Source: Acetoanaerobium sticklandii (GTDB lineage Bacteria > Bacillota > Clostridia > Peptostreptococcales > Filifactoraceae). Taken from it: a stretch of 64,000 nt of DNA. The stretch spans positions 1,658,001 through 1,722,000 of the forward strand of contig NC_014614.1 in NCBI RefSeq assembly GCF_000196455.1. The letters are read 5' to 3'. The first letter of the stretch is position 1, and each line of letters opens with the position of its first letter. The notes beneath the pieces are model-generated. The model was not told where the DNA came from, ran no database searches, and was given only the letters and a program-made list of their open reading frames with translations. The position numbers and the translations under genes were made by a program. This document shows positions 48,611 through 58,776 of the stretch, in pieces.

Positions 48611-48847
48611 TTACTGAATAATTTCTACAACTACTCTTTTGCTTTCTTTAACGGCTGCAGCTTTGACAACAGTTCTAATCGCTTTTGCAATTCTCCCTTG
48701 CTTGCCAATAACCTTGCCCATATCTTCAGAGGCTACTTTCAATTCGACTACTATCGAATATTCAGTATGTTTTTCATTAACTGAAACCTCATCGGGATGG
48801 TCAACTAGGGATCTCGCAATAAATGCTACTAATTCTCCCATATTCAT
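48611..48847 (-). CDS. khpA: KH-domain RNA-binding protein KhpA, 78 aa
   Basis: Single KH domain with GKVIGKQGRIAKAIRTVVKAAA (GxxG = GKQG). It pairs with KhpB/EloR in Firmicutes and influences cell division and RNA. Position between rpsP and rimM is invariant. Confidence 0.95.
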   Translation of the reverse strand: MNMGELVAFIARSLVDHPDEVSVNEKHTEYSIVVELKVASEDMGKVIGKQGRIAKAIRTVVKAAAVKESKRVVVEIIQ

Positions 48848-48880
48848 TCCCTCCTACTGATATAAAAACTTGGCTACAGA

Positions 48881-49123
48881 TTACTCCATGATTCCATTCT
48901 TTTTGAAAAGTGTTCTTACAGTTTCAGTAGGTTGTGCACCAGTTGATAACCATTTTGCAGCTTTTTCATTATCTATCTTAACCACCTTAGGTTCTGAAAC
49001 TGGATTGTAGTAACCTATTTCCTCGATAAATCTACCATCTCTTGGAGAACGAGAATCAGATACAACTATTCTGTAGAAAGGTTTCTTATGAGAACCCATT
49101 CTTCTTAATCTAATCTTTACCAT
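48881..49123 (-). CDS. rpsP: 30S ribosomal protein S16, 80 aa
   Basis: Starts MVKIRLRRMGSHKKPFYRIVVSDSRSPRDGRFIEEIGYYNP, the S16 signature, and ends with AAKWLSTGAQPTETVRTLF. Essential for 30S assembly. Confidence 0.98.
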   Translation of the reverse strand: MVKIRLRRMGSHKKPFYRIVVSDSRSPRDGRFIEEIGYYNPVSEPKVVKIDNEKAAKWLSTGAQPTETVRTLFKKNGIME

Positions 49124-49149
49124 TTTTTCACCTCCTTAAAAGTGTATAT

Positions 49150-50496
49150 CTATAATCCTGGAAAAGGAAATTTCATTTTTCCTTTTTTCATAGATTTGCT
49201 CATATTAGTAAATTGCTTCATCATTTTCTTTGACTCTTCAAACTGCTTTAACAGCCTATTAACTTGACTTACATGAGTACCACTACCCATTGCAATACGT
49301 TTTTTTCTACTTGCATTAATAATACTTGGATTTTGTCTTTCTTTTTTTGTCATAGATTGAATTATTGCCTCAATCTTCACAAGTTCCTTATCGTCTATAT
49401 CTACATCTTTTAGTTGTTTCATCTGCGACATGCCAGGAATCATTTCCAAAAGATTTTTTAAAGGTCCCATTTTTTTAATCTGCTGCATTTGATCTAAGAA
49501 ATCATCAAATGTAAAATCAGCAGACTTCATCTTAGCTTGCATCTCTTTTGCTTTATCTTCATCAAAAGCACTTTGAGCTTTTTCGATAAGGCTCATTACA
49601 TCGCCCATACCCAGAATTCTAGATGCCATACGGTCTGGATAGAATTGTTCTAAATCCTCGAGTTTTTCTCCAACCGCAGCATATTTGATAGGTTTCTTAG
49701 TTATTGCCTTAATAGATAAAGCCGCTCCACCTCTTGTGTCACCGTCTAGTTTAGTAAGTATAACTCCGTCTATACCCAGCGTTTGGTCAAAGGATTCAGC
49801 AATATTTACAGCATCTTGACCTGTCATCGAGTCTACTACAAGCATAATTTCGTGAGGCTTAATAGATGACTTAATATTTTTGAGCTCATCCATAAGGTTT
49901 TCGTCTATGTGAAGTCTACCTGCCGTATCTATAATAACAATATCATAACCTAAAGTTTTAGCTTTTTCGTATCCTTTAGTTGCTATTTCAACAGGGTTCG
50001 TATTACCCTCTTCAGAGTAAAATATTGCTCCTGCACCACTTGCTACTATTTCTAGCTGCTTTATAGCCGCTGGTCTATAAACGTCACAAGCCACAAGCAT
50101 TGGTTGCTTACCTTGTTTTTTTAGATTAAGAGCTAGTTTACCTGCAGTACTCGTCTTACCTGCCCCTTGAAGACCTACTAGCATAATAACAGTAGGAGGC
50201 TTTGAGGATATATTGATTTTACTTTGAACTCCTCCCATAAGCTCTGAGAGTTCTTCATTTACAATCTTAATAACCTGTTGTCCCGGCGTAAGACTTTCCA
50301 TAACTTCCGAGCCAATAGAGCGTTCCTTAACTTTTTTTATGAAATCCTTAACCACTTTATAGTGTACGTCTGCTTCTAATAATGCTAACTTCACTTCTCT
50401 CATTGCAAGGTCTACATCTTTCTCAGTAAGCTTCCCTTTACCTTTGAGATTTTTTAAAGTACTTTGAAGTTTTTCAGCAAGATTTTCAAATATCAT
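49150..50496 (-). CDS. ffh: Signal recognition particle protein Ffh, 448 aa
   Basis: I chose ATG 50496, overlapping the TGA of ylxM (ATGA), nine bases behind GGAG. GTPase: VGLQGAGKTSTAGKLA, VACDVYRPAAIKQLE, DTAGRLHIDE, TKLDGDTRGGAALS. M domain with methionine-rich end (KMMKQFTNMSKSMKKGKMKFPFPGL). It targets proteins to the membrane with 4.5S RNA and FtsY. Confidence 0.97.
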   Translation of the reverse strand: MIFENLAEKLQSTLKNLKGKGKLTEKDVDLAMREVKLALLEADVHYKVVKDFIKKVKERSIGSEVMESLTPGQQVIKIVNEELSELMGGVQSKINISSKPPTVIMLVGLQGAGKTSTAGKLALNLKKQGKQPMLVACDVYRPAAIKQLEIVASGAGAIFYSEEGNTNPVEIATKGYEKAKTLGYDIVIIDTAGRLHIDENLMDELKNIKSSIKPHEIMLVVDSMTGQDAVNIAESFDQTLGIDGVILTKLDGDTRGGAALSIKAITKKPIKYAAVGEKLEDLEQFYPDRMASRILGMGDVMSLIEKAQSAFDEDKAKEMQAKMKSADFTFDDFLDQMQQIKKMGPLKNLLEMIPGMSQMKQLKDVDIDDKELVKIEAIIQSMTKKERQNPSIINASRKKRIAMGSGTHVSQVNRLLKQFEESKKMMKQFTNMSKSMKKGKMKFPFPGL

Positions 50497-50858
50497 TCTG
50501 ATAACTCCTTGCAATAATCTATTAATTCATTAATCTTAGTTAACATTTTCACTTCATCTTTAGACATTATACTTGTCTTAAGATTTTCTAAACCATTTAT
50601 AAGATTTTTAAAATCATGCTTTTTCTGTAAAATTAAATCATTAAATTTCAGCTGTTCTTCATATTGATATAAAAGTTTTTCTGATCGTTTAATGGTGTCA
50701 TATATGGCCTGACGTGATATTTCTAAGTTCTCACTGATTTCGCTCAGCGACAAATCTTCATTATAATATTGCTCCATTACATCTTTTTGTTTCTTTGTTA
50801 GAAGATTCCCATATAAATCTAACAATTGGGCAATTTCTACGATTTTTTTTAGTTCCAT
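50493..50858 (-). CDS. ylxM: YlxM family SRP-associated DNA-binding protein, 121 aa
   Basis: HTH of sigma region-4 type: LTKKQKDVMEQYYNEDLSLSEISENLEISRQAIYDTIKRSEKLL. Coupled with ffh by ATGA. It stimulates Ffh or GTPase activity by literature on streptococci. Own promoter just upstream. Confidence 0.93.
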   Translation of the reverse strand: MELKKIVEIAQLLDLYGNLLTKKQKDVMEQYYNEDLSLSEISENLEISRQAIYDTIKRSEKLLYQYEEQLKFNDLILQKKHDFKNLINGLENLKTSIMSKDEVKMLTKINELIDYCKELSE

Positions 50859-50898
50859 ATTTTCACCCCTGTAAAGGTTATCAACTTTACACTAATGT

Positions 50899-50927
50899 AG
50901 TTTATCTCACCAACGATTAAAAGTCAA
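50899..50927 (-). promoter_or_regulatory. Promoter for ylxM-ffh-rpsP-khpA
   Basis: TTGACT at 50927-50922 and TAAACT at 50904-50899, spacer 17 bp, in the ftsY-ylxM gap. Confidence 0.65.
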
Positions 50928-50940
50928 GCTATTTTTGATA

Positions 50941-52182
50941 CTAATTCGAACTGAAAAGAGCTTTTGCAAACTCCTTTGCATTAAAATCTTGTAAATCTTC
51001 AATTTTTTCTCCAACCCCTATTAGTTTAATAGGAAGCTGTTGCTCAGATTTTATAGATAATACAACTCCACCCTTAGCTGTTCCATCGAGCTTTGTCAAA
51101 ATTATACCTGTAAGCGGAGCAGCCTCTTTAAATATTTTCACTTGATTAATGGCATTTTGACCAGTTGTAGCATCTATAACGAGAAGAACTTCCTTCGTCG
51201 CCTCTGGGTACTCTCTATCAATTATTCTAAATATTTTTGCTAGTTCTTGCATCAAGTTCTTTTTGTTGTGAAGTCTTCCAGCTGTGTCGCAAATCAGTAC
51301 ATCAGTATTTCTGGCTTTTGCACCACTTATGGCATCAAAAATTACAGCTGAAGGATCTGACCCTTCCTGATGCTTTATAAGCTCCACTCCTGCCCTGTCT
51401 GCCCATACTTCAAGTTGCTCTGCTGCTGCCGCTCTAAATGTATCTCCTGCAGCTAAAAGTACACTTTTACCTTCAGATTTCAGCCTCATTGCTATTTTGC
51501 CTATTGAAGTTGTTTTTCCTACTCCATTTACTCCTACTATTACTAAAATAGCTGGCTTAGGTTCTAATTTCAAGTTGCTGTCATCCCCAGATAAAATTTC
51601 TTCTACTATTAATTTAAGCTCTTCTCTTACATCTTTGACATCCTGAATAGATTTTTTCTTTACATTTTTTCTTAGCATATCAACGATTTTCAATGTAGTT
51701 TCAAAGCCTACATCACCAGTAATGAGTATTTCCTCTATTTCCTCATAAAGTTCTTCATCTATCTCTATATGACCTTTGAAAAGCTCATCTAGTTTACCTG
51801 TTAAATTTTGAGTGGTTTTACTTAAGCCTTCTTTAAGCTTTGCAAAAAAGCCAAGATTCTTTTGAGGCTGTTCTTCATCCTCATCCATATCAGACTCAGC
51901 TTGACTTAAGCTTAATTCCTCTATTTCATCAGCTTCAACATTATCATTTAAAGTAGTTTCTTCTATATTTTCTTCTATATTTTCTTCTACGCTTTTTTCT
52001 ACTATGCTTTCTTCCTCAATCACTTCTTTATCATCTTCATTCATATCATTAGCATTTATATCTTCATCCGTCTTTGCGTTCTCCAAATTTTCCTCTTCAG
52101 CTTTTAAGTCATCTTTCTCAACTATCTCTTCATTTGTGTTATCATTTTTTTTATTTAGACTGTTCCAAAATTTCTTTAACAT
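50941..52182 (-). CDS. ftsY: Signal recognition particle receptor FtsY, 413 aa
   Basis: The first about 105 residues are highly acidic with repeated E-E-N-I-E motifs (an A domain). NG domain: VGVNGVGKTTSIGKIA, LLAAGDTFRAAAAEQLE, CDTAGRLHNKK, LTKLDGTAKGG. It anchors SRP complexes at the membrane. 15 bp behind smc in one operon. Confidence 0.97.
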   Translation of the reverse strand: MLKKFWNSLNKKNDNTNEEIVEKDDLKAEEENLENAKTDEDINANDMNEDDKEVIEEESIVEKSVEENIEENIEETTLNDNVEADEIEELSLSQAESDMDEDEEQPQKNLGFFAKLKEGLSKTTQNLTGKLDELFKGHIEIDEELYEEIEEILITGDVGFETTLKIVDMLRKNVKKKSIQDVKDVREELKLIVEEILSGDDSNLKLEPKPAILVIVGVNGVGKTTSIGKIAMRLKSEGKSVLLAAGDTFRAAAAEQLEVWADRAGVELIKHQEGSDPSAVIFDAISGAKARNTDVLICDTAGRLHNKKNLMQELAKIFRIIDREYPEATKEVLLVIDATTGQNAINQVKIFKEAAPLTGIILTKLDGTAKGGVVLSIKSEQQLPIKLIGVGEKIEDLQDFNAKEFAKALFSSN

Positions 52183-52197
52183 CTAATGTCCTCCTAA

Positions 52198-55100
52198 TTA
52201 ATTTTCAATATATTCTTTCGCTTCTTCAAGCTTAAGGCTGATTATTTTTGAAACTCCTTTGTCTTGCATAGTTACACCATAAATATATTCAGAAGCCTCC
52301 ATAGTCCCTCTTCTATGAGTTATAGTAATGAATTGTGTCTGCTTTGATAAAATATTTAATAAAGTAATAAACCTTATTATATTCGCATCATCAAGTGGCG
52401 CATCAATTTCATCTAAAACGCAAAAAGGAACGGGTTTTCTCATAAGTATAGAAAATAATATTGCAATAGCTGATAGAGCTTTTTCTCCTCCAGATAAAAC
52501 CGAGATAGATTTTACTTTTTTCCCTGGTGGCTGGACGTTTATATCAATATCAGAAGCCAGCATATTGGATTTGTCAGTTAAAATTAGCTTTCCACTTCCT
52601 CCTCCAAATAGTATTTTGAATACCTCGTCAAACTTTGAATTAATCTCACAAAAGCTTTTTTCAAATTCCACTACCATATTTTGCTCTAGGTTTATAATTA
52701 TCTGATTAATTTGCTTTATAGAATCCTCTAAATCTTCTTTTTGCTCCTTATAAAAATCATATCTCTCTTTAATTACATTATACTGCTCTATTGCATCTAC
52801 ATTTATATTTCCAAGATCTTGAATAGATTTTTTCAGGTTATCTATTTTAGTTTTAGAAGTGTCTATGGTGTCATCTAGAAGCTTTATTGCATCATCTAGC
52901 TCCATACTATAATCATCTCTAATTTTTTCAATTATAGAGTTCTTTTGAAAATCTATTTTTGCTTTATCCGAATCCAGCTTTGAGATTTTAGCTTGTAAAC
53001 TTATTAAATCCTTTTCCAAATTCCTATAGTCTTCTCTTTTTTGAACTAATGCTTTTTTCACAGTATCTTCTTGATTACTGCATACATATATCTTATCTTT
53101 TACTATAATAATCTGCTCTGATAACTTATTTACTTCCTCATCTAAAGAAGCATTATCATCTATCATTTGGTTTTTCAGTTTCTCATTAAAAGCGATTTCA
53201 CTTTCTAAATCATTTAAAAGCTTAGAATTTTTTTCAATTAAACTATTAAGAGAATTTAATTCTCTCTGCTTAGAATTTAAAAGCTCATTTAGCCTGACAT
53301 TTTCCATATCCAAATTTCTAAGCTCGCTATCCTCGTCGGAAAACACTTTAGAAATACTATTCTTCTTATTGATTAAATCATTTGTAAGAAGCTTAAGACT
53401 ATTTAGAGTTTTTTCATATTCTTCAACTTCATTTTTTTCTCTATTATATGTAATTTTAGCATCCTCTAGCGACTTGCTAATTAAAGCAGAATCGCTTATG
53501 GAGTTTTTTGATTTGCTTTCTAAATGCTCCATCTGGATTACGTGAGTTTTATGATTCTGAAGTAAATCCATCTTTACATCTGATTTATTTTTAAATTCTT
53601 TTTCTTTATTACTTAATTCTACTAATAAATCCTCATTTACTACAAGTAATTCCTTAATTTCAAGCTCTATATCATATTTTTTTAATTCTAAACCTTTTAG
53701 CATTTCTTCTAATTCAGAAATTTGCTTTCTTCTAGTAAAAATGCTATTAGATGTGAAAATACTTCCTCCTGTTATAGAGCCTCCTGCATTAAAAATATCT
53801 CCATCTTTGGTAACTATCCTAAATGAATTTTTATATTTTTTAGATATCTCAAGCGCCTTATCAATATCCTCTACTATCACTGTTCTTCCAAGCAAATAAG
53901 CTGTTATATCCTTGTAATCATCATTGTATTCAATTGCATCTAGAGCAATAATACCATCATCAGAATACGATAATACCTTTCCCGAGATTGAATCTATCGG
54001 AAGAAAAGTTACTCTTCCCAATTTTTTTTCTTTAAGAAACTCAATACATTTTTTCGCATCATTTGAAGATTTAATTATGATATTTTGCATTTGACTTCCA
54101 AGCGCTGCTTCTAATGCTTTTTCATATCCTGGCTTAACTGTTATTAGATTAGCAACTGCTCCACAGATACCATTTAAATTCCTATTTAAGATTACTTCCT
54201 TTACCCCTTTAGATAACCCTTCGTTATCTGCTTCCATTTTTTTTAGTAGTCCGACTTTCGATGAACATTCTGATATATCTATGTTGTTTTTATTATTTTG
54301 AGATTTAAGTGCTTCTATTTTATTAGTATTTTCGGTAATCCTTAAAGATAATAATGATTTTTCTTCATCTAATTTCTCAATTTGATTTACAGTTAGCTTA
54401 ATTTTAGTTTCATTTTCAATTATACTTTTTTGAACTTCTTCAATCTGATTTAAAATATTTTGATGATCATTTTGCCATGAACTCATTTTCTTTTCTAAGT
54501 CATTAATATTCTCACTTAAGATTTCATTTCTAGATATTAATCTAGATTGTTCATTCATAAGCTCTAGAATTTTATTTCTATTATTTTCAATTTCTTCATC
54601 GTATTTTTTTAGCTCTATCTCTAGAGTTTCATACTTTTCACGTTTATTGCTATGACTATCCTCTAAAACTTTTTTTTGTTTGAGTAAATCGTCATGAGTT
54701 TTTTGAATACTATCTAGATTTACTTTATTAGAATTAATTTCAAAAATTATTTTTTCTTTCTGAGAATAGCTTTTCTCAAGATTTTCATCCAAGTTAATTA
54801 TTTTTTGGCTATCTACATCCTTGTTTCTGACATACTCATTCATTTTTCTTTCCAGCTCAGTATTTTCATTAGAAAGAATTTGTTTATCTTGCTCTAATTC
54901 TTTGAGTTTGTTTTCTAATTCATTTAACTCAGTTTCCTCTGATACCAGCTGTTCGCTGAGTTTTGCATTATTTTCATCTGTTTCTAATATTAAGCTATTA
55001 ATTTTTTCTAAATCTGAATCCATAGAAAAATATGAGCTTAGCAGTCTATTCACATCAGAAGCAAGAAGCTCTTCTTTTAACAATAGATATTTTTCAGCCT

Positions 55101-55731
55101 TAGTTTTTTGGATTTCTAAAGGCAGGATTTGTTTTTCAACCTCTTTATATACATCATTTATTCTCTCAAGATTTTCATTTGCTACATCTAATTTCTTTTC
55201 ACTTTCCTCTTTTTTATATCTAAATTTTGTTATTCCTGCAGCTTCTTCCAATATTTTTCTTCTTTGGTTAGAATTTCCATTTACTATTTCATCTATTTTA
55301 CCTTGGCTTATAATGGAATAGCCTTCTCTTCCAATTCCAGTGTCTAATAAAAGCTCTTTGATATCCTTAAGCCTACATTGCTTGTTATTGAGAAAAAACT
55401 GACTTTCTCCAGATTTAAAAGCTTTTCGTTTTATGCTTATCTCACTATAGTCTATATCTATCATTTTATCTTGGTTATCAATAAGCATTGAAACCTCGCA
55501 ATAGTTCATTTCCTTTCTTTTCTCTGTACCAGAAAAAATAACATCTTCTAATTTATCACCTCTGAGGCTTTTCATACTTTGCTCGCCAAGTACCCATCTT
55601 ATGGCATCTAATATGTTACTTTTTCCACTCCCATTTGGTCCAACTACAGAGATTAATCCATGAGGAAATAAAATTTCTGTTTTGTCTGGAAATGATTTAA
55701 ATCCTTTTATTTCCATTTTTTTCAAATACAT
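52198..55731 (-). CDS. smc: Chromosome segregation protein SMC, 1177 aa
   Basis: Walker A VGPNGSGKSNILDAIRWVLGE at residue about 32, two long coiled coils, hinge near residues 500-650 (GICGAVANLITVKPGYEKALEAALGSQMQNII), signature VLSGGEKALSAIAILFSIL, Walker B PFCVLDEIDAPLDDANI. Forms the condensin complex with ScpAB. Length normal. Confidence 0.98.
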   Translation of the reverse strand: MYLKKMEIKGFKSFPDKTEILFPHGLISVVGPNGSGKSNILDAIRWVLGEQSMKSLRGDKLEDVIFSGTEKRKEMNYCEVSMLIDNQDKMIDIDYSEISIKRKAFKSGESQFFLNNKQCRLKDIKELLLDTGIGREGYSIISQGKIDEIVNGNSNQRRKILEEAAGITKFRYKKEESEKKLDVANENLERINDVYKEVEKQILPLEIQKTKAEKYLLLKEELLASDVNRLLSSYFSMDSDLEKINSLILETDENNAKLSEQLVSEETELNELENKLKELEQDKQILSNENTELERKMNEYVRNKDVDSQKIINLDENLEKSYSQKEKIIFEINSNKVNLDSIQKTHDDLLKQKKVLEDSHSNKREKYETLEIELKKYDEEIENNRNKILELMNEQSRLISRNEILSENINDLEKKMSSWQNDHQNILNQIEEVQKSIIENETKIKLTVNQIEKLDEEKSLLSLRITENTNKIEALKSQNNKNNIDISECSSKVGLLKKMEADNEGLSKGVKEVILNRNLNGICGAVANLITVKPGYEKALEAALGSQMQNIIIKSSNDAKKCIEFLKEKKLGRVTFLPIDSISGKVLSYSDDGIIALDAIEYNDDYKDITAYLLGRTVIVEDIDKALEISKKYKNSFRIVTKDGDIFNAGGSITGGSIFTSNSIFTRRKQISELEEMLKGLELKKYDIELEIKELLVVNEDLLVELSNKEKEFKNKSDVKMDLLQNHKTHVIQMEHLESKSKNSISDSALISKSLEDAKITYNREKNEVEEYEKTLNSLKLLTNDLINKKNSISKVFSDEDSELRNLDMENVRLNELLNSKQRELNSLNSLIEKNSKLLNDLESEIAFNEKLKNQMIDDNASLDEEVNKLSEQIIIVKDKIYVCSNQEDTVKKALVQKREDYRNLEKDLISLQAKISKLDSDKAKIDFQKNSIIEKIRDDYSMELDDAIKLLDDTIDTSKTKIDNLKKSIQDLGNINVDAIEQYNVIKERYDFYKEQKEDLEDSIKQINQIIINLEQNMVVEFEKSFCEINSKFDEVFKILFGGGSGKLILTDKSNMLASDIDINVQPPGKKVKSISVLSGGEKALSAIAILFSILMRKPVPFCVLDEIDAPLDDANIIRFITLLNILSKQTQFITITHRRGTMEASEYIYGVTMQDKGVSKIISLKLEEAKEYIEN

Positions 55732-55746
55732 TCTTTGTCACCTACT

Positions 55747-56811
55747 TTAAAAATAGATTAGAAAAAGCCTACTATATATGTCACTTATACTTAACTTTGA
55801 ATTTCCAAAAAGAAACTCATCAATGTTAAGCTCTTTATTTTCCTTTACTCTGACACCTATATTCAGCTTATTATATATATAGCTAATATTTTCTTTTTTA
55901 TTTCCTACTAATTGAGAAACAAGATGTTTATTCACTTGCACAACAATACTCTCCTGAATTTTATTCTCAATTAAAAAAGCTTCCAAGTAGTCCCTGTATA
56001 ATCTTGAAAAAACAAGCTCTCCAAAAGCAGGATGAAAAGGTCCAGCAATCACCGACTCATTTTCATTTATTTCCTGAGTTGTCTGAAGTCCTATACGTAT
56101 TACTTTTATTTTATTTTGGACAAACAAAAGATATATTTTCTTTACAATTTCAATTGATTCTTCTACGCTAATTGGTGAGTATGCACCTTGGAGCATTTGC
56201 TCTTCAAGTTTAGTATCCTTAATCACCAACACAGGATAAATTCTAACATAATCTGGTTTAATTTTAATAAATTCACGTGCAGTATAAATAACCTTCTCCT
56301 CAGAATCTTTTGGAAGGCCTACCATCATCTGTAGCCCTAAGGTAAAACCATATTGTTGTATTTGGGAAGAAGAACTGTAGACACATAAAGAATCATGCCC
56401 TCTTTCGCTGGAAATGAGGACCTGTTCATCTAGAGATTGTACTCCAAGCTCAATTATGCTAACATTATACATTTTTAAAAACTCAAGTTTCTCTTTAGAA
56501 ATAGCATCAGGTCTTGTGGATATCCTTATATCACAGATTCTAGCATCCATACTTTTATAATAATTTGCTATTTCTAAACATCTTCTTTGAAGTTCAGTAT
56601 TTATAGCTGTAAAACTTCCTCCAAAAAAAGCTATTTCAATTAGGGTATCGGGTTTTATAGTTTTTAATGAGTCTTCAATATCCGACTTTATCTCTTCAAA
56701 ATCTATTGATGCACCTTTTCCCGTTATTCTTTTTTGATTACAAAAAACACAATCATTCGGACAGCCTTGATGTGGAATAAATATCGGTATAATTTTCTTT
56801 TTCATAATCAA
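55747..56811 (-). CDS. Radical SAM protein (Elp3/YhcC-like), 354 aa
   Basis: The cluster motif is HQGCPNDCVFCNQKRITG, residues about 14-30 (CxxxxxCxxC class variation). IEIAFFGGSFTAI, then RISTRPDAISKEKLEFLK, VSIIELGVQSLDEQVLISSERGH. The acetyltransferase-like C-terminus seen in Elp3 is reduced. TTG start at 56811 gives good spacing to GGAG; the ATG at 56805 is the alternative. Overlaps the rnc stop. Confidence 0.92.
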   Translation of the reverse strand: MIMKKKIIPIFIPHQGCPNDCVFCNQKRITGKGASIDFEEIKSDIEDSLKTIKPDTLIEIAFFGGSFTAINTELQRRCLEIANYYKSMDARICDIRISTRPDAISKEKLEFLKMYNVSIIELGVQSLDEQVLISSERGHDSLCVYSSSSQIQQYGFTLGLQMMVGLPKDSEEKVIYTAREFIKIKPDYVRIYPVLVIKDTKLEEQMLQGAYSPISVEESIEIVKKIYLLFVQNKIKVIRIGLQTTQEINENESVIAGPFHPAFGELVFSRLYRDYLEAFLIENKIQESIVVQVNKHLVSQLVGNKKENISYIYNKLNIGVRVKENKELNIDEFLFGNSKLSISDIYSRLFLIYF

Positions 56812-57497
56812 TTTTCTTTCTCCATGGCATCTTTTGCAGCTTCTTGCTCTGCTTCTTTCTTACTTTTTCCTATCCCTGTTCCTATGAGCTTTTCTCCTAA
56901 AAATACATTCATTTTAAAGGTTTTGTCATGATCTGGCCCTAGCTGATCTACTAACTTATAAATTATATTTTCTTTATTATCCTTTTGAATTAGTTCCTGA
57001 AGCTGAGTCTTATAATCTCTCATAATCTTACCTTGAATAGCTTGAGAAATTATATCTCCCATATGCTCAAGTACAAAGTCAGTAGCTTTTCTAAAGCCTC
57101 CATCTAAGTAAATTGCAGCTATAAGGGCTTCTGTAGCATCTGCTAATATTGAATCTCTCGTTCTTCCTCCAGTTGACTCTTCACCTTTTCCTAAATATAA
57201 ATATTCTCCTAGATGTATGGATTTTGCAATATCTTTAAGCGATCTTTCGCATACTATAGCTGCTCTTATTTTCGTCAATTCTCCTTCAGGAAGTTCTTTT
57301 TTCAGTCTAAATAAATAGTTACTGATTATAAGTCCTAAAATACTGTCACCTAAAAATTCCAAACGCTCATTATTTCTATTTTTTATTTTTTTATATTCAT
57401 TAGAATACGAACTATGAGTAAGCGCTTCTTTAAGTAATTTTAAATCCTGGAACTCATAGTTAATTTTTTTTTGAAGTTCATATGATTTACTCTTCAT
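56808..57497 (-). CDS. rnc: Ribonuclease III, 229 aa
   Basis: RNase III signature NERLEFLGDSILGLIISNYLF around residue 44. C-terminal dsRNA-binding domain (DYKTQLQELIQKDNKENIIYKLV ... FLGEKLIGTGIGKSKKEAEQEAAKDAM). It processes rRNA and small RNAs. Usual place before smc. Confidence 0.98.
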   Translation of the reverse strand: MKSKSYELQKKINYEFQDLKLLKEALTHSSYSNEYKKIKNRNNERLEFLGDSILGLIISNYLFRLKKELPEGELTKIRAAIVCERSLKDIAKSIHLGEYLYLGKGEESTGGRTRDSILADATEALIAAIYLDGGFRKATDFVLEHMGDIISQAIQGKIMRDYKTQLQELIQKDNKENIIYKLVDQLGPDHDKTFKMNVFLGEKLIGTGIGKSKKEAEQEAAKDAMEKEN

Positions 57498-57536
57498 CTC
57501 TCGACCTCATTAATATAGACTTTAATTTTAACTTTG

Positions 57537-57558
57537 AAAAAAGGCTGCAAAGGCAGCC
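57537..57558 (-). terminator. Terminator behind the CD1247-like gene
   Basis: Minus strand GGCTGC-CTTT-GCAGCC followed by TTTTTT. Confidence 0.92.
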
Positions 57559-57598
57559 TTTTCTCATACAAGTATGATATTTTGAACACAGACTAAAA

Positions 57599-57976
57599 CT
57601 ATTCTTCGTCCTTATCATCTTCTGCGTGAATAATCACTTCGTTGCATGCAGGACAAACAATATCTTGAGTTTCGTCATAAAGTAAGTCTTCATCAACCTC
57701 TACCTCTTCACCGCATGAAGGGCACTGTAATTGAACAAATTCCAAGCCTTCATCTTCGTATAGTTCATCTTCGATTTCAGATAAATCTTCATCGATTGAA
57801 TCCACATACTCAGATAACTCTTGTTGCTCCTCATACAGCTCAACTATTGCATCTGCAAACTCATCCAAAGTTTCAATAACAGCAGCTAAAACCTTGCCTT
57901 CTTTACTCTCTTTAGACAATTCCATTCCATCACAAAGACCTCTAAGATAAGAAACCTTTTCATATAAATGCTGCAT
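57599..57976 (-). CDS. CD1247-like acidic protein with C-terminal zinc ribbon, 125 aa
   Basis: The N-terminal half is helical (YLRGLCDGMELSKESKEGKVLAAVIETLDEFADAI), the middle is very acidic, and the end has CPSCGEEVEVDED ... VCPACNEVI, a zinc ribbon. This arrangement, 20 bp behind efp, is the clostridial CD1247-type gene. Function unknown; a link to translation is suggested by context. Confidence 0.85.
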   Translation of the reverse strand: MQHLYEKVSYLRGLCDGMELSKESKEGKVLAAVIETLDEFADAIVELYEEQQELSEYVDSIDEDLSEIEDELYEDEGLEFVQLQCPSCGEEVEVDEDLLYDETQDIVCPACNEVIIHAEDDKDEE

Positions 57977-57997
57977 GGGTAGCCTCCTTTTTTCGAT

Positions 57998-58555
57998 TTA
58001 CACGCGGGATAAATATTCTCCTGAACGTGTATCGATTTTTATTTTATCTCCAATATTTACAAACAGAGGTACTTGGACAATAGCTCCAGTTTCAACAGTA
58101 GCAGCTTTTGTAACATTTGTAGCTGTATCACCCTTTACTCCTGGCTCTGTGTCTAGTATCTCAAGTTCGACAAAGTTAGGCGCTTCCACTTGGAAAGCAT
58201 TTCCTTGATAAAAACGAATTAAAGCTTTATCGTTTTCTTTTAGGAATTTTATTGCTTCTTCAACCTGAGAATAGTTCAATGGAATTTGCTCGTATGTTTC
58301 AGCATCCATGAAGTAATATAATTCTCCGTCGTTGTATAGATATTCCATTTCTTTAGTTTCTATTGTAGCCTTTGGAAATTTATCGTTTGGATTAAAAGCT
58401 TCTTCTCTTAAAACTCCAGACTTAAGATTTCTATATTTTGTTCTAACAAAAGCTGCACCCTTACCAGGCTTAACATGTTGAAAATCAACAACTAAATACG
58501 GTTGTCCATCTATTTCAAAAGTTACTCCCTTTCTAAAATCACTTGCAGAAATCAT
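57998..58555 (-). CDS. efp: Translation elongation factor P, 185 aa
   Basis: Starts MISASDFRKGVTFEIDGQPYLVVDFQHVKPGKGAAFVRTK; Lys32 in the PGKG loop is the modified residue. Three OB-like domains, usual 185 aa. It rescues ribosomes stalled at polyprolines. Own promoter. Confidence 0.98.
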   Translation of the reverse strand: MISASDFRKGVTFEIDGQPYLVVDFQHVKPGKGAAFVRTKYRNLKSGVLREEAFNPNDKFPKATIETKEMEYLYNDGELYYFMDAETYEQIPLNYSQVEEAIKFLKENDKALIRFYQGNAFQVEAPNFVELEILDTEPGVKGDTATNVTKAATVETGAIVQVPLFVNIGDKIKIDTRSGEYLSRV

Positions 58556-58627
58556 AAATAAAACCCCTCCATTAATAAATTGTCTACTTCAAATAACAAC
58601 CGTTACAGTCATCTCTGAACAATATCC

Positions 58628-58657
58628 ATTATATATATTTCGCATATCTACTGTCAA
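58628..58657 (-). promoter_or_regulatory. Promoter of efp
   Basis: Perfect TTGACA (58657-58652) and TATAAT (58633-58628) with 18-bp spacer, about 73 bp before the ATG. Confidence 0.85.
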
Positions 58658-58776
58658 GAATCCTAGTATCCGTAATTATTATTTTATACTATTGATTTAT
58701 TTTACTATTAATTATAATATTACCATAACCTTTTTTATTTATTAATTTATTACTATTATACACTAAAAAATAACTT

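Noticed and set aside
54821..55321. 166-codon plus-strand frame within smc
   Set aside because: Low-complexity Ser/Phe product typical of antisense to a coiled coil; no start signal.
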